Source: an uncultured Alistipes sp. (GTDB taxonomy: Bacteria; Bacteroidota; Bacteroidia; Bacteroidales; Rikenellaceae). From it: a stretch of DNA of 15,878 nt. The position numbers and the translations under genes are program-made. Below the pieces are notes generated by a model. The model was given only the letters and a program-made list of their open reading frames with translations, ran no database searches and was not told the DNA's origin. Location of the stretch: contig CAAGKW010000365.1 in NCBI GenBank assembly GCA_900770585.1, positions 1-15,878 on the forward strand, read 5' to 3'. Each line of letters starts with the position of its first letter. Position 1 is the stretch's first letter. Positions 6,223-13,804 of this stretch are shown piece after piece.

Positions 6223-8334
6223 ATGGGCAATGTATTCGACAACGATATCAAATTTGTAGGAGGCGTAGGTGAGCAGCGCGCCAAGTTGCTGGCCTCGGAA
6301 TTGGGCATTCGCACAATGGGCGATATGCTCTACTACTTCCCGTTCCGATATATCGACCGCACCCGCTACTACCGCATTGGCGAGATCACCGAAAACGAGA
6401 GCTCGACGCTGGTGCAATTCCGCGCCCGCATTACGGGTTTTGCACCGAGTGGCGAGGGTCGCAACCGACGATTCAAGGCCTTCGTGTCGGACCCGACCGG
6501 CTCGGCCGAGCTGACGTGGTTCAAAAATGTGCGCTGGATCGAGAAACGCTTGCAGGTGGGTGTCGAGTACATCATCTTCGGACGTCCGTCGTTCTTCCGC
6601 GGGCAGTTGCAGATGGTACACCCTGAGGTCGAGGAGGTTATGAGCGCACGCAAGCGTCCCGAAGGGTTGCAGGGCGTGTACAGCACCACCGAGAAACTGA
6701 CCAATGCGCAGCTCGGCACAAAGGGTATCTACAACATCATCTGCAACCTCTGGCCACTCATCGAGAGCCGAATCGAGGACCCGATGCCCGAGGCACTGCG
6801 TCGCGCTCACGGATTGATGCCCCTGCGCGAGGCGTTGTACAATATTCACTTCCCGCAGTCGCCCGAGCTGTTGCGACGTGCCGAATATCGCCTGAAATTC
6901 GACGAATTGCTTGGTATTCAGCTCAATATCCAATCGCGCCGCACGGTACGCAAGAACCGCTACAATGGGTTTATGTTCCCGCGCGTGGGCGACTATTTCA
7001 ACCGTTTCTACAACGAAAAACTACCCTTCGAGCTGACCGGCGCGCAGAAACGTGTGATCCGCGAGATTCGCCAGGACACCATCACGGGCTGCCAGATGAA
7101 CCGACTGTTGCAGGGCGACGTGGGTAGCGGCAAGACGATGGTGGCGCTGGCGTCGATGTTGATTGCCGCCGACAACGGTTTCCAATCGTGTATGATGGCG
7201 CCGACCGAGATCCTCGCACGACAGCACTTCGCCTCGATCAGCCGTATGGTCGAAGGACTTGGAATTGAGGTACATATACTCACGGGAGCATCGAAGAGTG
7301 CCGAGCGTCGTGCCTCGCTCGAAGCTGCTGCGACGGGTCGTGCCCACATCCTGATCGGAACGCACTCGCTGATCGAAGATACGGTGCAGTTTGACAACTT
7401 AGGTCTATGTGTGATCGACGAGCAGCACCGTTTCGGCGTGGAACAGCGCGCCAAGATGTGGACCAAAAATTCGCAACCGCCCCATATCCTTGTGATGACC
7501 GCCACACCCATTCCGCGCACGTTGGCGATGACGCTCTATGGCGATCTGGACGTGTCGGTGATCGACGAACTGCCACCCAACCGACGCCCGATTCAGACCT
7601 ACCACTACTTCGATTCGGCACGTTTGAAGTTGTTCGGATTTATGCGCCAGCAGATTGCACTCGGTCGCCAGATCTATGTGGTCTATCCGCTGATTGCCGA
7701 GAGCGAGAAGATGGATTATAAGGATTTGACCGATGGTTATCTTTCGATCACTCAGGCTTTTCCACCACCCCAATATATCACCTCGATCGTTCACGGCAAG
7801 ATGCGCCCCGACGACAAACGCGAGGGTGTGCGCCAATTCCTTGCGGGCGAGGCGCAGATTATGGTCGCCACGTCGGTCATCGAGGTGGGCGTCGACGTGC
7901 CCAATGCCACGGTGATGGTCATCGAGAGTGCCGAGCGTTTCGGATTGTCGCAGCTGCACCAGCTACGCGGCCGCGTGGGTCGCGGTGGCGAGCAGTCCTA
8001 TTGCATACTGATGAGTGGCGAGAAACTCTCGAAGGAGGCCCGCGCCCGCCTTGATGCGATGTGTCAGACAACCGACGGATTCCAACTTGCCGAACTCGAC
8101 CTCAAATTGCGCGGTGCAGGCGACATCGGAGGTACGCAACAGAGCGGTTTGGCCTTTGATTTGAAGATAGCCAATCCGACACGCGATGTGCAGATTGTCG
8201 AGCTGACCAAGCAGGTTGCAGCCGACCTGCTGGCCTCGGATCCCAACCTGGCACGTGTCGAGAATCAACCTCTGCGCGAGTTGAAGGCGCGTTACGCCTC
8301 ACGCGAGGAGCGCGATTTCAGTATGATCTCATAA
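6223..8334 (+). CDS. recG: ATP-dependent DNA helicase RecG
   Basis: A 703-residue superfamily 2 helicase that remodels stalled replication forks and branch-migrates Holliday junctions. The N-terminal wedge/OB domain (about 1-270) includes VGEQRAKLLASELGIRTMGDMLYYFPFRYIDR, the usual RecG start (positions 6256-6351). Helicase motifs follow: Walker A GDVGSGKT (298-305), DEQHRFG (399-405, the RecG form of the DEAD box), TATPIPRTLAMT (motif III), then a second RecA lobe with MVATSVIEVGVDVPNA, SERFGLSQ-like AERFGLSQLHQLRGRVGRG and the C-terminal GAGDIGGTQQSGL that couples ATP hydrolysis to translocation. Length is typical. I prefer the ATG at 6223 over an in-frame GTG at 6187 because the probable -7 element lies between the two. 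A DUF3108 gene follows after 37 bp with no promoter visible, suggesting co-transcription. Confidence 0.97.
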   Translation: MGNVFDNDIKFVGGVGEQRAKLLASELGIRTMGDMLYYFPFRYIDRTRYYRIGEITENESSTLVQFRARITGFAPSGEGRNRRFKAFVSDPTGSAELTWFKNVRWIEKRLQVGVEYIIFGRPSFFRGQLQMVHPEVEEVMSARKRPEGLQGVYSTTEKLTNAQLGTKGIYNIICNLWPLIESRIEDPMPEALRRAHGLMPLREALYNIHFPQSPELLRRAEYRLKFDELLGIQLNIQSRRTVRKNRYNGFMFPRVGDYFNRFYNEKLPFELTGAQKRVIREIRQDTITGCQMNRLLQGDVGSGKTMVALASMLIAADNGFQSCMMAPTEILARQHFASISRMVEGLGIEVHILTGASKSAERRASLEAAATGRAHILIGTHSLIEDTVQFDNLGLCVIDEQHRFGVEQRAKMWTKNSQPPHILVMTATPIPRTLAMTLYGDLDVSVIDELPPNRRPIQTYHYFDSARLKLFGFMRQQIALGRQIYVVYPLIAESEKMDYKDLTDGYLSITQAFPPPQYITSIVHGKMRPDDKREGVRQFLAGEAQIMVATSVIEVGVDVPNATVMVIESAERFGLSQLHQLRGRVGRGGEQSYCILMSGEKLSKEARARLDAMCQTTDGFQLAELDLKLRGAGDIGGTQQSGLAFDLKIANPTRDVQIVELTKQVAADLLASDPNLARVENQPLRELKARYASREERDFSMIS

Positions 8335-8371
8335 TAAAACAGTCGCTAAGAACGTTATACAACAAACGGCT

Positions 8372-9190
8372 ATGAAAAATCTCATCACATATCTCGCGCT
8401 TGTATTGTTGTCGATGGCTACGGCGTCGGCACAGCAGAGCGGTGTGCAACCCGCCTTCCGCGACGGCGAGCGGTTGACCCTCAAAGTGAGCTACCGTGCC
8501 AAGTTGATCCCCAACACCGAGGTGGCAACGGTCGTGATGAGCGTAGCCGACACAACGATCAACGGTCGCCCCTACTACTGCATCTACGGCAACGCCCGCA
8601 CGATGCCCTCGTGGCGCTGGTTCTACAACCTCAACGACACCTATCGAAGCTATGTCGATACCACCACCTTCCGCCCCGTGCTCTCCACCTCGCAGATCCG
8701 CGAGAATGGTTACCGCGCGTGGTCACGATTCGAATACGATTGGAGCAAGGGCGTGAGTATCAACCACAAACAACGCCGTCAAGACCCCGTTCGCGAGTGG
8801 CAAATCCCGATCTCGGGCAAGAGCTACGATGGTGTTTCGCTCTTCTACGACCTGCGCACGATCGACCCCGCGAGCTTAGTCGAGGGCGAGGATCGCACCA
8901 TTGCCCTGCTGCTCAACGACACGGTGCGCTATATCAACTACCGCTTTCTCGGGCGCGAGAGCAAGCGAGTGCGTGGCGTAGGCACGTTCCGCACGCTCAA
9001 ATTCTCGTGCCAGCTGGCGACCTCGACGGGCGAGAGCTTCGAGGACGGCTCGGAGTTCTTCATCTGGATCTCGGACGACCGAAACAAGATACCCATTTTC
9101 TTCGAGTCGCCCATACGTGTGGGTAGCGTCCGCGCCTACATCAGTGGTTTCGACGGGCTACGTTTCCCGCTCGAAAGCCTCGAAGAGTGA
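8372..9190 (+). CDS. DUF3108 domain-containing secreted protein
   Basis: A 272-residue protein with a clear signal peptide (about 1-20, LALVLLSMATASAQ, probable cleavage after ASA). The body is beta-rich and matches DUF3108: an early FRDGERLTLKVSYRAKLI, then ADTTINGRPYYCIYGNART, the WFYNLNDTYRSYVDTTTFRP stretch, the KSYDGVSLFYDLR segment, and a C-terminal ISDDRNKIPIFFES...VRAYISGF. The family is periplasmic or envelope-associated and of unknown function; the fold is thought to be lipocalin- or LolA-like, which I cannot test here. It sits 37 bp after recG and probably shares its transcript. Nothing is visibly truncated. Confidence 0.85.
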   Translation: MKNLITYLALVLLSMATASAQQSGVQPAFRDGERLTLKVSYRAKLIPNTEVATVVMSVADTTINGRPYYCIYGNARTMPSWRWFYNLNDTYRSYVDTTTFRPVLSTSQIRENGYRAWSRFEYDWSKGVSINHKQRRQDPVREWQIPISGKSYDGVSLFYDLRTIDPASLVEGEDRTIALLLNDTVRYINYRFLGRESKRVRGVGTFRTLKFSCQLATSTGESFEDGSEFFIWISDDRNKIPIFFESPIRVGSVRAYISGFDGLRFPLESLEE

Positions 9191-9205
9191 CGAAAATCAC
9201 CTTCG
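9181..9205 (+). terminator. Weak hairpin overlapping the DUF3108 stop codon
   Basis: CGAAG (9181-9185) pairs with CTTCG (9201-9205), and GTGA (9187-9190) with TCAC (9197-9200), around a CGAAAA loop with one bulged A. No U-run follows, so it is a doubtful terminator; it may only stabilise the 3' end of the recG-DUF3108 transcript. Confidence 0.3.
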
Positions 9206-9231
9206 GAACAGCTTAGAAACATAAAAATTGC

Positions 9232-9239
9232 TATCTTTG
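9232..9239 (+). promoter_or_regulatory. -7 promoter element for the coiled-coil gene
   Basis: TATCTTTG matches TAnnTTTG exactly and lies 33 bases before the ATG at 9273, the usual distance. No clear -33 TTTG is seen at the right spacing. Confidence 0.5.
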
Positions 9240-9272
9240 CACCAGAAATAATAAAAACAACAATCCAAAACT

Positions 9273-10190
9273 ATGGAAGAGAACAATCGCAATTACGAAT
9301 ACGACGACGAACAGCAGCAGCCCGCTGTTGATAAGTCGATCAAGGGTTATCGAATGGTAATCTGCATTTTGGCCGTTATCCTTGTGGCCATTTCGGGTCT
9401 GTACTTCAAGATCCATCAGGACCAGAAGCGCGACTACCAGTTCCTCGAAATCGAGCGCGACTCGATCCAGAGCAACCTGGGCGTGCTGATGGAGGATTTC
9501 GACAACCTGCAAATCACCAACGACACCATCTCGCAGAATCTGGCAACGGAGCGTCTGCGTGCCGACTCACTGATGCAGCAGTTGCAGAAGGAACGCAACC
9601 TTTCGCTGCGTAAAATCAAGCAGTATGAGAAGCAGGTGACGATGTTGCGTGGCATTATGGAGGGCTACTTGAAGCAGATTGACTCGCTCAACACGCTTAA
9701 CAAGAAGCTCATCAACGAGAATGTCGACTACCGTAAGCAGGTGGCAAGCCAGACGCTGCGCGCCGATATGGCCGAGGAGAAGGCTGCCGAGCTCGATACC
9801 AAGGTGCGTCAGGGTGCCGTAGTTCGCGCTCGCGACATCGTGCTCTCGACCCTCAACGAGAATGGCAAGGTGGTTACCCGTGCGGCACGTGCAGCACGTT
9901 TGAAGGTCGATTTCGTGCTGTCGGCCAATGAGTTGGCTAATCCCGGTGAGCGTACGGTCTATGTTCGTATCACCTCGCCCGACGGCTATCTGCTGACCAC
10001 CGACGCTGCGACGTTCGATTTCGAGGGCTCGCCCACGATCTACACCGCATCGCGTGAGGTCGACTACCAGAACGACGATCTGGACGTGGGTCTGTTCTAC
10101 AATGGCGACGGCATCACAGCGGGTAAATACGCGATCGAGGTCTATATGGACGGCATCAAGATCGGCTCGACCGAAACAATCCTCCGCTAA
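9273..10190 (+). CDS. Membrane-anchored coiled-coil protein, function unknown
   Basis: A 305-residue protein I recognise only as a conserved Bacteroidales-type hypothetical. It has an acidic, Gln-rich N-terminal tail (1-24), one transmembrane helix (about 28-46, MVICILAVILVAISGLYF), a long coiled coil (about 50-180, with repeated LxxExDSIQ, TERLRADSLMQQLQKE and QIDSLNTLNKKL heptads), and a beta-rich C-terminal domain (about 205-305) including VDFVLSANELANPGERTVYVR and GKYAIEVYMDGIKIGS. The predicted topology is a short cytoplasmic tail, with the coiled coil and beta domain in the periplasm. It has its own -7 element and a strong terminator, so it is probably a single-gene unit. It could be an envelope spacer or tether, or a partner of the division or peptidoglycan machinery; that is inference from shape and from the neighbouring amidase. 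Confidence 0.85.
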   Translation: MEENNRNYEYDDEQQQPAVDKSIKGYRMVICILAVILVAISGLYFKIHQDQKRDYQFLEIERDSIQSNLGVLMEDFDNLQITNDTISQNLATERLRADSLMQQLQKERNLSLRKIKQYEKQVTMLRGIMEGYLKQIDSLNTLNKKLINENVDYRKQVASQTLRADMAEEKAAELDTKVRQGAVVRARDIVLSTLNENGKVVTRAARAARLKVDFVLSANELANPGERTVYVRITSPDGYLLTTDAATFDFEGSPTIYTASREVDYQNDDLDVGLFYNGDGITAGKYAIEVYMDGIKIGSTETILR

Positions 10191-10210
10191 AAACGAACTC
10201 ACACACCTCA

Positions 10211-10247
10211 AAAAAAGGGAGCTATCCGCGCGATAGTTCCCTTTTTT
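10211..10247 (+). terminator. Strong intrinsic terminator after the coiled-coil gene
   Basis: A 16-bp stem, 10211-10226 against 10232-10247, with a 5-base CGCGC loop. All positions pair (one G-U), and the stem ends in A6 on one side and T6 on the other, so it can work in both directions. It begins 20 bases after the stop at 10190. Confidence 0.9.
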
Positions 10248-10252
10248 ATGCT

Positions 10253-10260
10253 TATATTTG
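10253..10260 (+). promoter_or_regulatory. -7 promoter element for the amidase operon
   Basis: TATATTTG is an exact TAnnTTTG match, 38 bases before the amidase ATG at 10299. Its -33 region would fall inside the terminator hairpin just upstream, where no TTTG is present. Confidence 0.5.
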
Positions 10261-10298
10261 TAGAGTGCAATGCAAACAAACTAAAAAAACATATCACA

Positions 10299-11999
10299 AT
10301 GAAACGAATCCTTATGCTTATGTGCGCCGTTGCAATGGCCGTAGTGCCCGCATCGGCTCAACGTCTTGAAATCGGTCGTGGCGAGCGCGCCACAACCCAA
10401 ACCGCACGCCACTCGATCACGGGTATTGCCGATCCCGACGCAACGCTCACGGTCAATGGCAAGCAGTTCACAGTCTATCCTACGGGCGGTTGGGCTGCCG
10501 AGGTGATGCTCGAAGAGGGCAAGAACACCGTATCGGTGGTTGCAGTTTCGAAGGCTGGTCGCGCCGAGAAGACATTCGACATCGAACTCACCCCACGCCC
10601 CGAGAAGGAGCCGCTCACGGGTGCAAAACTGATCGAGTGGGGCACCGTACCCGCTGACATCAAGGCTGTTACCGAGGGTGAGCGCGTGGCTCTGCGTGTA
10701 GTTGGCACACCTGGTTGCAAGGTGTCGATCGTAGGTGGTTGCGAACTGACCGAGGTTAAGGCGGGTGTTTATCAGGGTCTGATCACCGCCAAGAAGGGTT
10801 GCAAAGTGCTCAGCGAGCCGTTGCAGTTCAAAATCGAGGCCGAGGGTGAGTCGGCAACCTTCCCGATGAAGGATGCGATCAAGGTCATCGATCCCAATCA
10901 GCCCGTAATGTTGCGCACCGTAGGCGATCTGCCCTATCTGAACTATGGTTTGGGTACCGACCGTCTGGGTGGCTCGAAGATCGGTCACATCACCGAGGGT
11001 ATCCTGCTCGAAGCTGTTGGCGAGGTGGGCAACCAATACAAAGTTCGTCTGTCGAAGAACCGCACCGCCTACATTCCCAAGTCGTGTGCCGAGGTGCAGC
11101 CCGCAGGTACTCTGCCCGCGCAGTCGCTGGTCGGCTCGTGGAGCGTTCGTGGTGGCAAAGAGGCTGACGTAGTGCGTGTTTCGCTCACAGAGCGTCTGCC
11201 TTTCGCTACATTCCACCAGATGGATCCCGCACGTGTTGTGGTTGATATTTTCGGTGCTGTTGCCAACACTTCGTGGCTGACCCAATACCCCGAAACTAAG
11301 AATGCGATCAAGAGCGTCGATTACGAGCAGGTCGAGGAGGATATCTTCCGTGTGATCATTACGCTCGACCACAACGCACATTGGGGTCACTCGGTGAGCT
11401 ACGAGGGTAACTCGCTGGTTATCCGCGTCAAAGCTGCTCCGAAGGCTTCGTTGCGCGGTCTGCACGTCGGCATCGACGCTGGTCACGGTGGTCCGTACAA
11501 GGGCGCTGTTGGCGTTGCAGGTGTCGAAGAGAAGGACGTAAATCTTGACTTGGCACATATGCTGCGCAAGGAGCTCGAAAAGCGCGGTGCAAAGGTAACG
11601 ATGACCCGCACGGAGGACGTGAATGTCGATATGAGCGACCGCGTGCTGATGTTGCGCAAGGCCGATCCCAACCTGATGATCTCGATCCACTGCAACGCCG
11701 GTGGCTCGCCCTTGAAGCCCCTCGGCACAAGTACCTACTACCGTCACCCCGGTTTCCAGCCGCTGTCGGTAGCTGTTTTGAAGCGCGTTTTGGAGCTCGA
11801 TATGAACAACTTCGGCAACATCGGCAGCTTCAACTTTATCCTCAACTCGCCCTACGAATATCCCAATATGTTGCTCGAAACGTTGTTCATCTCGGCACCC
11901 GCTGAGGAGGCTCGTCTGGTCGACCCGAAGTTCCGCGCCGACCTGATCAACCGCGTTGTGAAGGGTTTGGAGGACTACCTGAAAGAGTACGCTAAGTAA
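10299..11999 (+). CDS. N-acetylmuramoyl-L-alanine amidase (AMIN + Amidase_3)
   Basis: A secreted zinc hydrolase that cuts the amide bond between N-acetylmuramic acid and the stem peptide, normally to separate daughter cells. In its 566 residues it has a signal peptide (1-20, cleaved after ASA), an Ig-like segment (about 30-100), a less defined region containing an SH3-like stretch (about 200-265), an AMIN peptidoglycan-targeting domain (about 290-380, VRVSLTERLPFATFHQMDPARV-like beta strands), and the Amidase_3 catalytic domain (388-566). Zinc ligands H396 (DAGHGG), E411 (VEEKD) and H464 (SIHCNA) and the catalytic E527 (LLETLFIS) are all present. I used the ATG at 10299 because it starts the signal peptide; an upstream in-frame ATG at 10248 precedes the promoter. 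The PHP-domain gene follows after 12 bp, so the two probably form an operon. Confidence 0.94.
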   Translation: MKRILMLMCAVAMAVVPASAQRLEIGRGERATTQTARHSITGIADPDATLTVNGKQFTVYPTGGWAAEVMLEEGKNTVSVVAVSKAGRAEKTFDIELTPRPEKEPLTGAKLIEWGTVPADIKAVTEGERVALRVVGTPGCKVSIVGGCELTEVKAGVYQGLITAKKGCKVLSEPLQFKIEAEGESATFPMKDAIKVIDPNQPVMLRTVGDLPYLNYGLGTDRLGGSKIGHITEGILLEAVGEVGNQYKVRLSKNRTAYIPKSCAEVQPAGTLPAQSLVGSWSVRGGKEADVVRVSLTERLPFATFHQMDPARVVVDIFGAVANTSWLTQYPETKNAIKSVDYEQVEEDIFRVIITLDHNAHWGHSVSYEGNSLVIRVKAAPKASLRGLHVGIDAGHGGPYKGAVGVAGVEEKDVNLDLAHMLRKELEKRGAKVTMTRTEDVNVDMSDRVLMLRKADPNLMISIHCNAGGSPLKPLGTSTYYRHPGFQPLSVAVLKRVLELDMNNFGNIGSFNFILNSPYEYPNMLLETLFISAPAEEARLVDPKFRADLINRVVKGLEDYLKEYAK

Positions 12000-12011
12000 T
12001 TGACAATCACT

Positions 12012-13199
12012 ATGAAACGCACTACATTGTTGCTTGCCGCGCTGCTGACCTGCTCAGTGGCGTCGGCACAGCACTACTACCAAGACGCCAAGAATCCCGA
12101 CATCACACGCCACACGCTCCGCAACTCGTCGCAGCGTGTCGAGTTTGTGTTGCCCGAGGTCAATGGCTACAATATTTATAAGGCCGATCTGCACACCCAC
12201 TCGATCTATTCGGACGGCGACTGCACGCCCGAATTTCGAGTACGCGAGGCGTGGTATGACGGACTGGACGTGCTGGCAATCACCGAGCACGTCGAGTATC
12301 GCCGCCACGAGGGCAATATGATCCGCGCGCTGGGTGGAATCCTGCCCGAAGGCACTAAGGCTCAGAACCATAACATAATCGGCAAAGCCGCCGACGAGCG
12401 TGGCATTGCCTCGGATTTGAACCTGCCCGTCGAGCTGGCTCGCAAGACGGCGAAGGGCTACGGAATGACCATTATCTCGGGCGTCGAGATCACCCGCACC
12501 CCCGAGACCATCGGTCACTACAACGCTCTGTTCACCACCGACAACAACGCCATCTATGACGCCGACCCTGCCGAGTCGATGCGTAAAGCACGCGCGCAGG
12601 GGGCACTCATTATGCACAACCACCCCGGCTGGCGTCGCACCTCGGTCGAGCAGACCCAGGCCGAGCAGGCGTTCTATGCCGCAGGGCTGATCGATGGCGT
12701 GGAGGTGATGAACGGCTCTTCGTTCTACCCGCTGACCCTCGATTGGGCTAAGCAGCACAACCTCTTCGTGTCGTCGAATACCGACATTCACGACGGTACT
12801 GCCGAGACCTATCGCATCAATGGCGTGCGCCGAAATATGACCCTTATTTTTGCTAAGGACAAGTCGGTCGAGTCGTTGCGTGAGGCCGTCGTGGCACATC
12901 GCACGCTGGCCTATTCGTGCGGCACGCTGGCAGGCGATGAGCAGTTGTTGCGCGATTTGGTGCTTGCGTCGGTGAAGATGACCGTCGTTGCCGAGTCCCC
13001 GAATGGCGTGAAGACCATACAGCTGACCAATATGAGCTCGGTGGATTACATCCTGCGTTTCGGCAATGGCAATCCTACGGTTCTCAGCCCCTTCTCGTCA
13101 CGTACCGCCAAGACCAACAAAGAGGGCATATTGCGTTTCGAGGTCGAAAATTGCTGGCACAGCAGCCAAGAGCAGTTGATGATTGAGGTGAAGTTATAA
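12012..13199 (+). CDS. Secreted PHP-domain phosphoesterase (Sb-PDE-like)
   Basis: A 395-residue exported protein with a signal peptide (1-20, LLAALLTCSVASAQ). The PHP metallo-phosphoesterase motifs are all there: DLHTHS (H61, H63), ITEH (E92, H93), GVEIT (E159), MHNHPGW (H202, H204) and NTDIHDG (D258, H260), which together build a tri- or binuclear metal site. The last 100 residues form a beta-rich domain. The overall layout resembles the Sb-PDE family of phosphodiesterases common in Bacteroidota; the natural substrate is unknown and could be a phosphodiester or phosphomonoester in the periplasm. It starts 12 bp after the amidase stop and shares its transcript, ending at the 13247 hairpin. 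I chose the ATG at 12012, where the signal peptide begins, over a TTG at 12000. Confidence 0.88.
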   Translation: MKRTTLLLAALLTCSVASAQHYYQDAKNPDITRHTLRNSSQRVEFVLPEVNGYNIYKADLHTHSIYSDGDCTPEFRVREAWYDGLDVLAITEHVEYRRHEGNMIRALGGILPEGTKAQNHNIIGKAADERGIASDLNLPVELARKTAKGYGMTIISGVEITRTPETIGHYNALFTTDNNAIYDADPAESMRKARAQGALIMHNHPGWRRTSVEQTQAEQAFYAAGLIDGVEVMNGSSFYPLTLDWAKQHNLFVSSNTDIHDGTAETYRINGVRRNMTLIFAKDKSVESLREAVVAHRTLAYSCGTLAGDEQLLRDLVLASVKMTVVAESPNGVKTIQLTNMSSVDYILRFGNGNPTVLSPFSSRTAKTNKEGILRFEVENCWHSSQEQLMIEVKL

Positions 13200-13246
13200 G
13201 TCGCTATTCAATCCTCAAAAGCAAGCTTCTGGATCTTGAAAAAACA

Positions 13247-13278
13247 AAACCGACCACCCTGAATTGGGTGGTCGGTTT
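13247..13278 (-). terminator. Bidirectional intrinsic terminator between convergent operons
   Basis: AAACCGACCACCC (13247-13259) pairs perfectly with GGGTGGTCGGTTT (13266-13278) around TGAATT. Read on the minus strand the stem is followed by a T-rich run (TTTTGTTTTTTC), the better tail, so it should end bamD-rpoZ transcripts; it can also stop the amidase-PHP operon coming from the plus strand. Confidence 0.88.
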
Positions 13279-13279
13279 G

Positions 13280-13452
13280 CTTCGGAGCGGGCGGTCGTTT
13301 CTGAAAAACCCCTACGGGTCCTACCTGCAAAACAACTCTCGGTCGGCTCGCAACTCGTTTCACAACGTGCGGCCCCTCAGTGGCCTCCTCCATCACATTC
13401 GTTGTACCAAGTCGTGGCGGTCGCAAATCCTCTTCGCCCCCCACGACACATC
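13280..13452 (-). ncRNA. Candidate structured RNA or long 3' UTR downstream of rpoZ
   Basis: About 180 bp between the rpoZ stop and the terminator has no credible gene. On the minus strand it folds by hand into a rod: terminal stem pairs 13408-13414/13351-13357, 13400-13405/13362-13367 and 13382-13385/13371-13374 (GGCC with a 7-base loop), and a closing region 13443-13447/13294-13298 plus 13430-13435/13303-13308. Between the two lies a large open region. This loosely resembles 6S RNA, but a competing perfect 7-bp local hairpin (13411-13417/13441-13447) exists and I see no conserved family motif. A one-mismatch -7 element (TAGCCTTG) overlaps the rpoZ stop codon. Real RNA or plain 3' UTR cannot be decided here. 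Confidence 0.3.
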
Positions 13453-13459
13453 AACAAGG

Positions 13460-13783
13460 CTACTCCTCGTTCTTGTTGTCGCGGAAGTAGAGCTTGCCTG
13501 CGAGGAACTCCTCGGTAGCAATGATCGCCGGCTTCGGCAGACGCTCGTAGTAACGCGAGATCTCGATCTGCTCACGATTCTCGAAGGTCTCCTCCAACGA
13601 ATCGGTGCTGGTCGAGAAATCAGCCAACTTGCGATTGAGCTCCTGCTTCATCTCGGTTGCGATCTGGTTAGCGCGACGCGAAATGACGTTGAGCGACTTG
13701 TAGATGTTACCCGTCGGCTGGTCCAAATCGACCAACTTACGAGTTTTGGTGTTGTTGGGAATGTTTGTTAATTTCAGATCCAT
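13460..13783 (-). CDS. rpoZ: DNA-directed RNA polymerase omega subunit (Bacteroidota type)
   Basis: A 107-residue protein with the omega/Rpb6 core: TGNIYKSLNVISRRANQI (the conserved helix with ARANQ-like RRANQI, about residues 24-42), EMKQELNRKLADF, and the Bacteroidota-specific tail ENREQIEISRYYERLPKP followed by ATEEFLAGKLYFRDN. Omega helps assemble and stabilise the RNA polymerase beta-prime subunit. It lies 21 bp after bamD on the same strand and is presumably co-transcribed. The size is normal for this phylum, where the protein is often annotated only as hypothetical or as an Rpb6-type omega. No truncation is seen. Confidence 0.92.
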   Translation of the reverse strand: MDLKLTNIPNNTKTRKLVDLDQPTGNIYKSLNVISRRANQIATEMKQELNRKLADFSTSTDSLEETFENREQIEISRYYERLPKPAIIATEEFLAGKLYFRDNKNEE

Positions 13784-13804
13784 ACTTTGCTTGTACTCTG
13801 ATGA

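Noticed and set aside
10281..11747. 488-codon open frame on the minus strand
   Set aside because: It lies opposite the amidase gene, whose signal peptide, zinc ligands and catalytic residue are all intact; long antisense frames are common with this codon usage.
13208..13444. 78-codon minus-strand frame downstream of rpoZ
   Set aside because: It reads straight through the terminator hairpin and ends beyond it; its composition does not look like a protein, and there is no promoter or conserved motif.
13268..13771. 167-codon plus-strand frame through the segment after PHP and over rpoZ
   Set aside because: It runs across the terminator and antisense to rpoZ, has no domain, and has no promoter; the first part is better explained as structured noncoding sequence.
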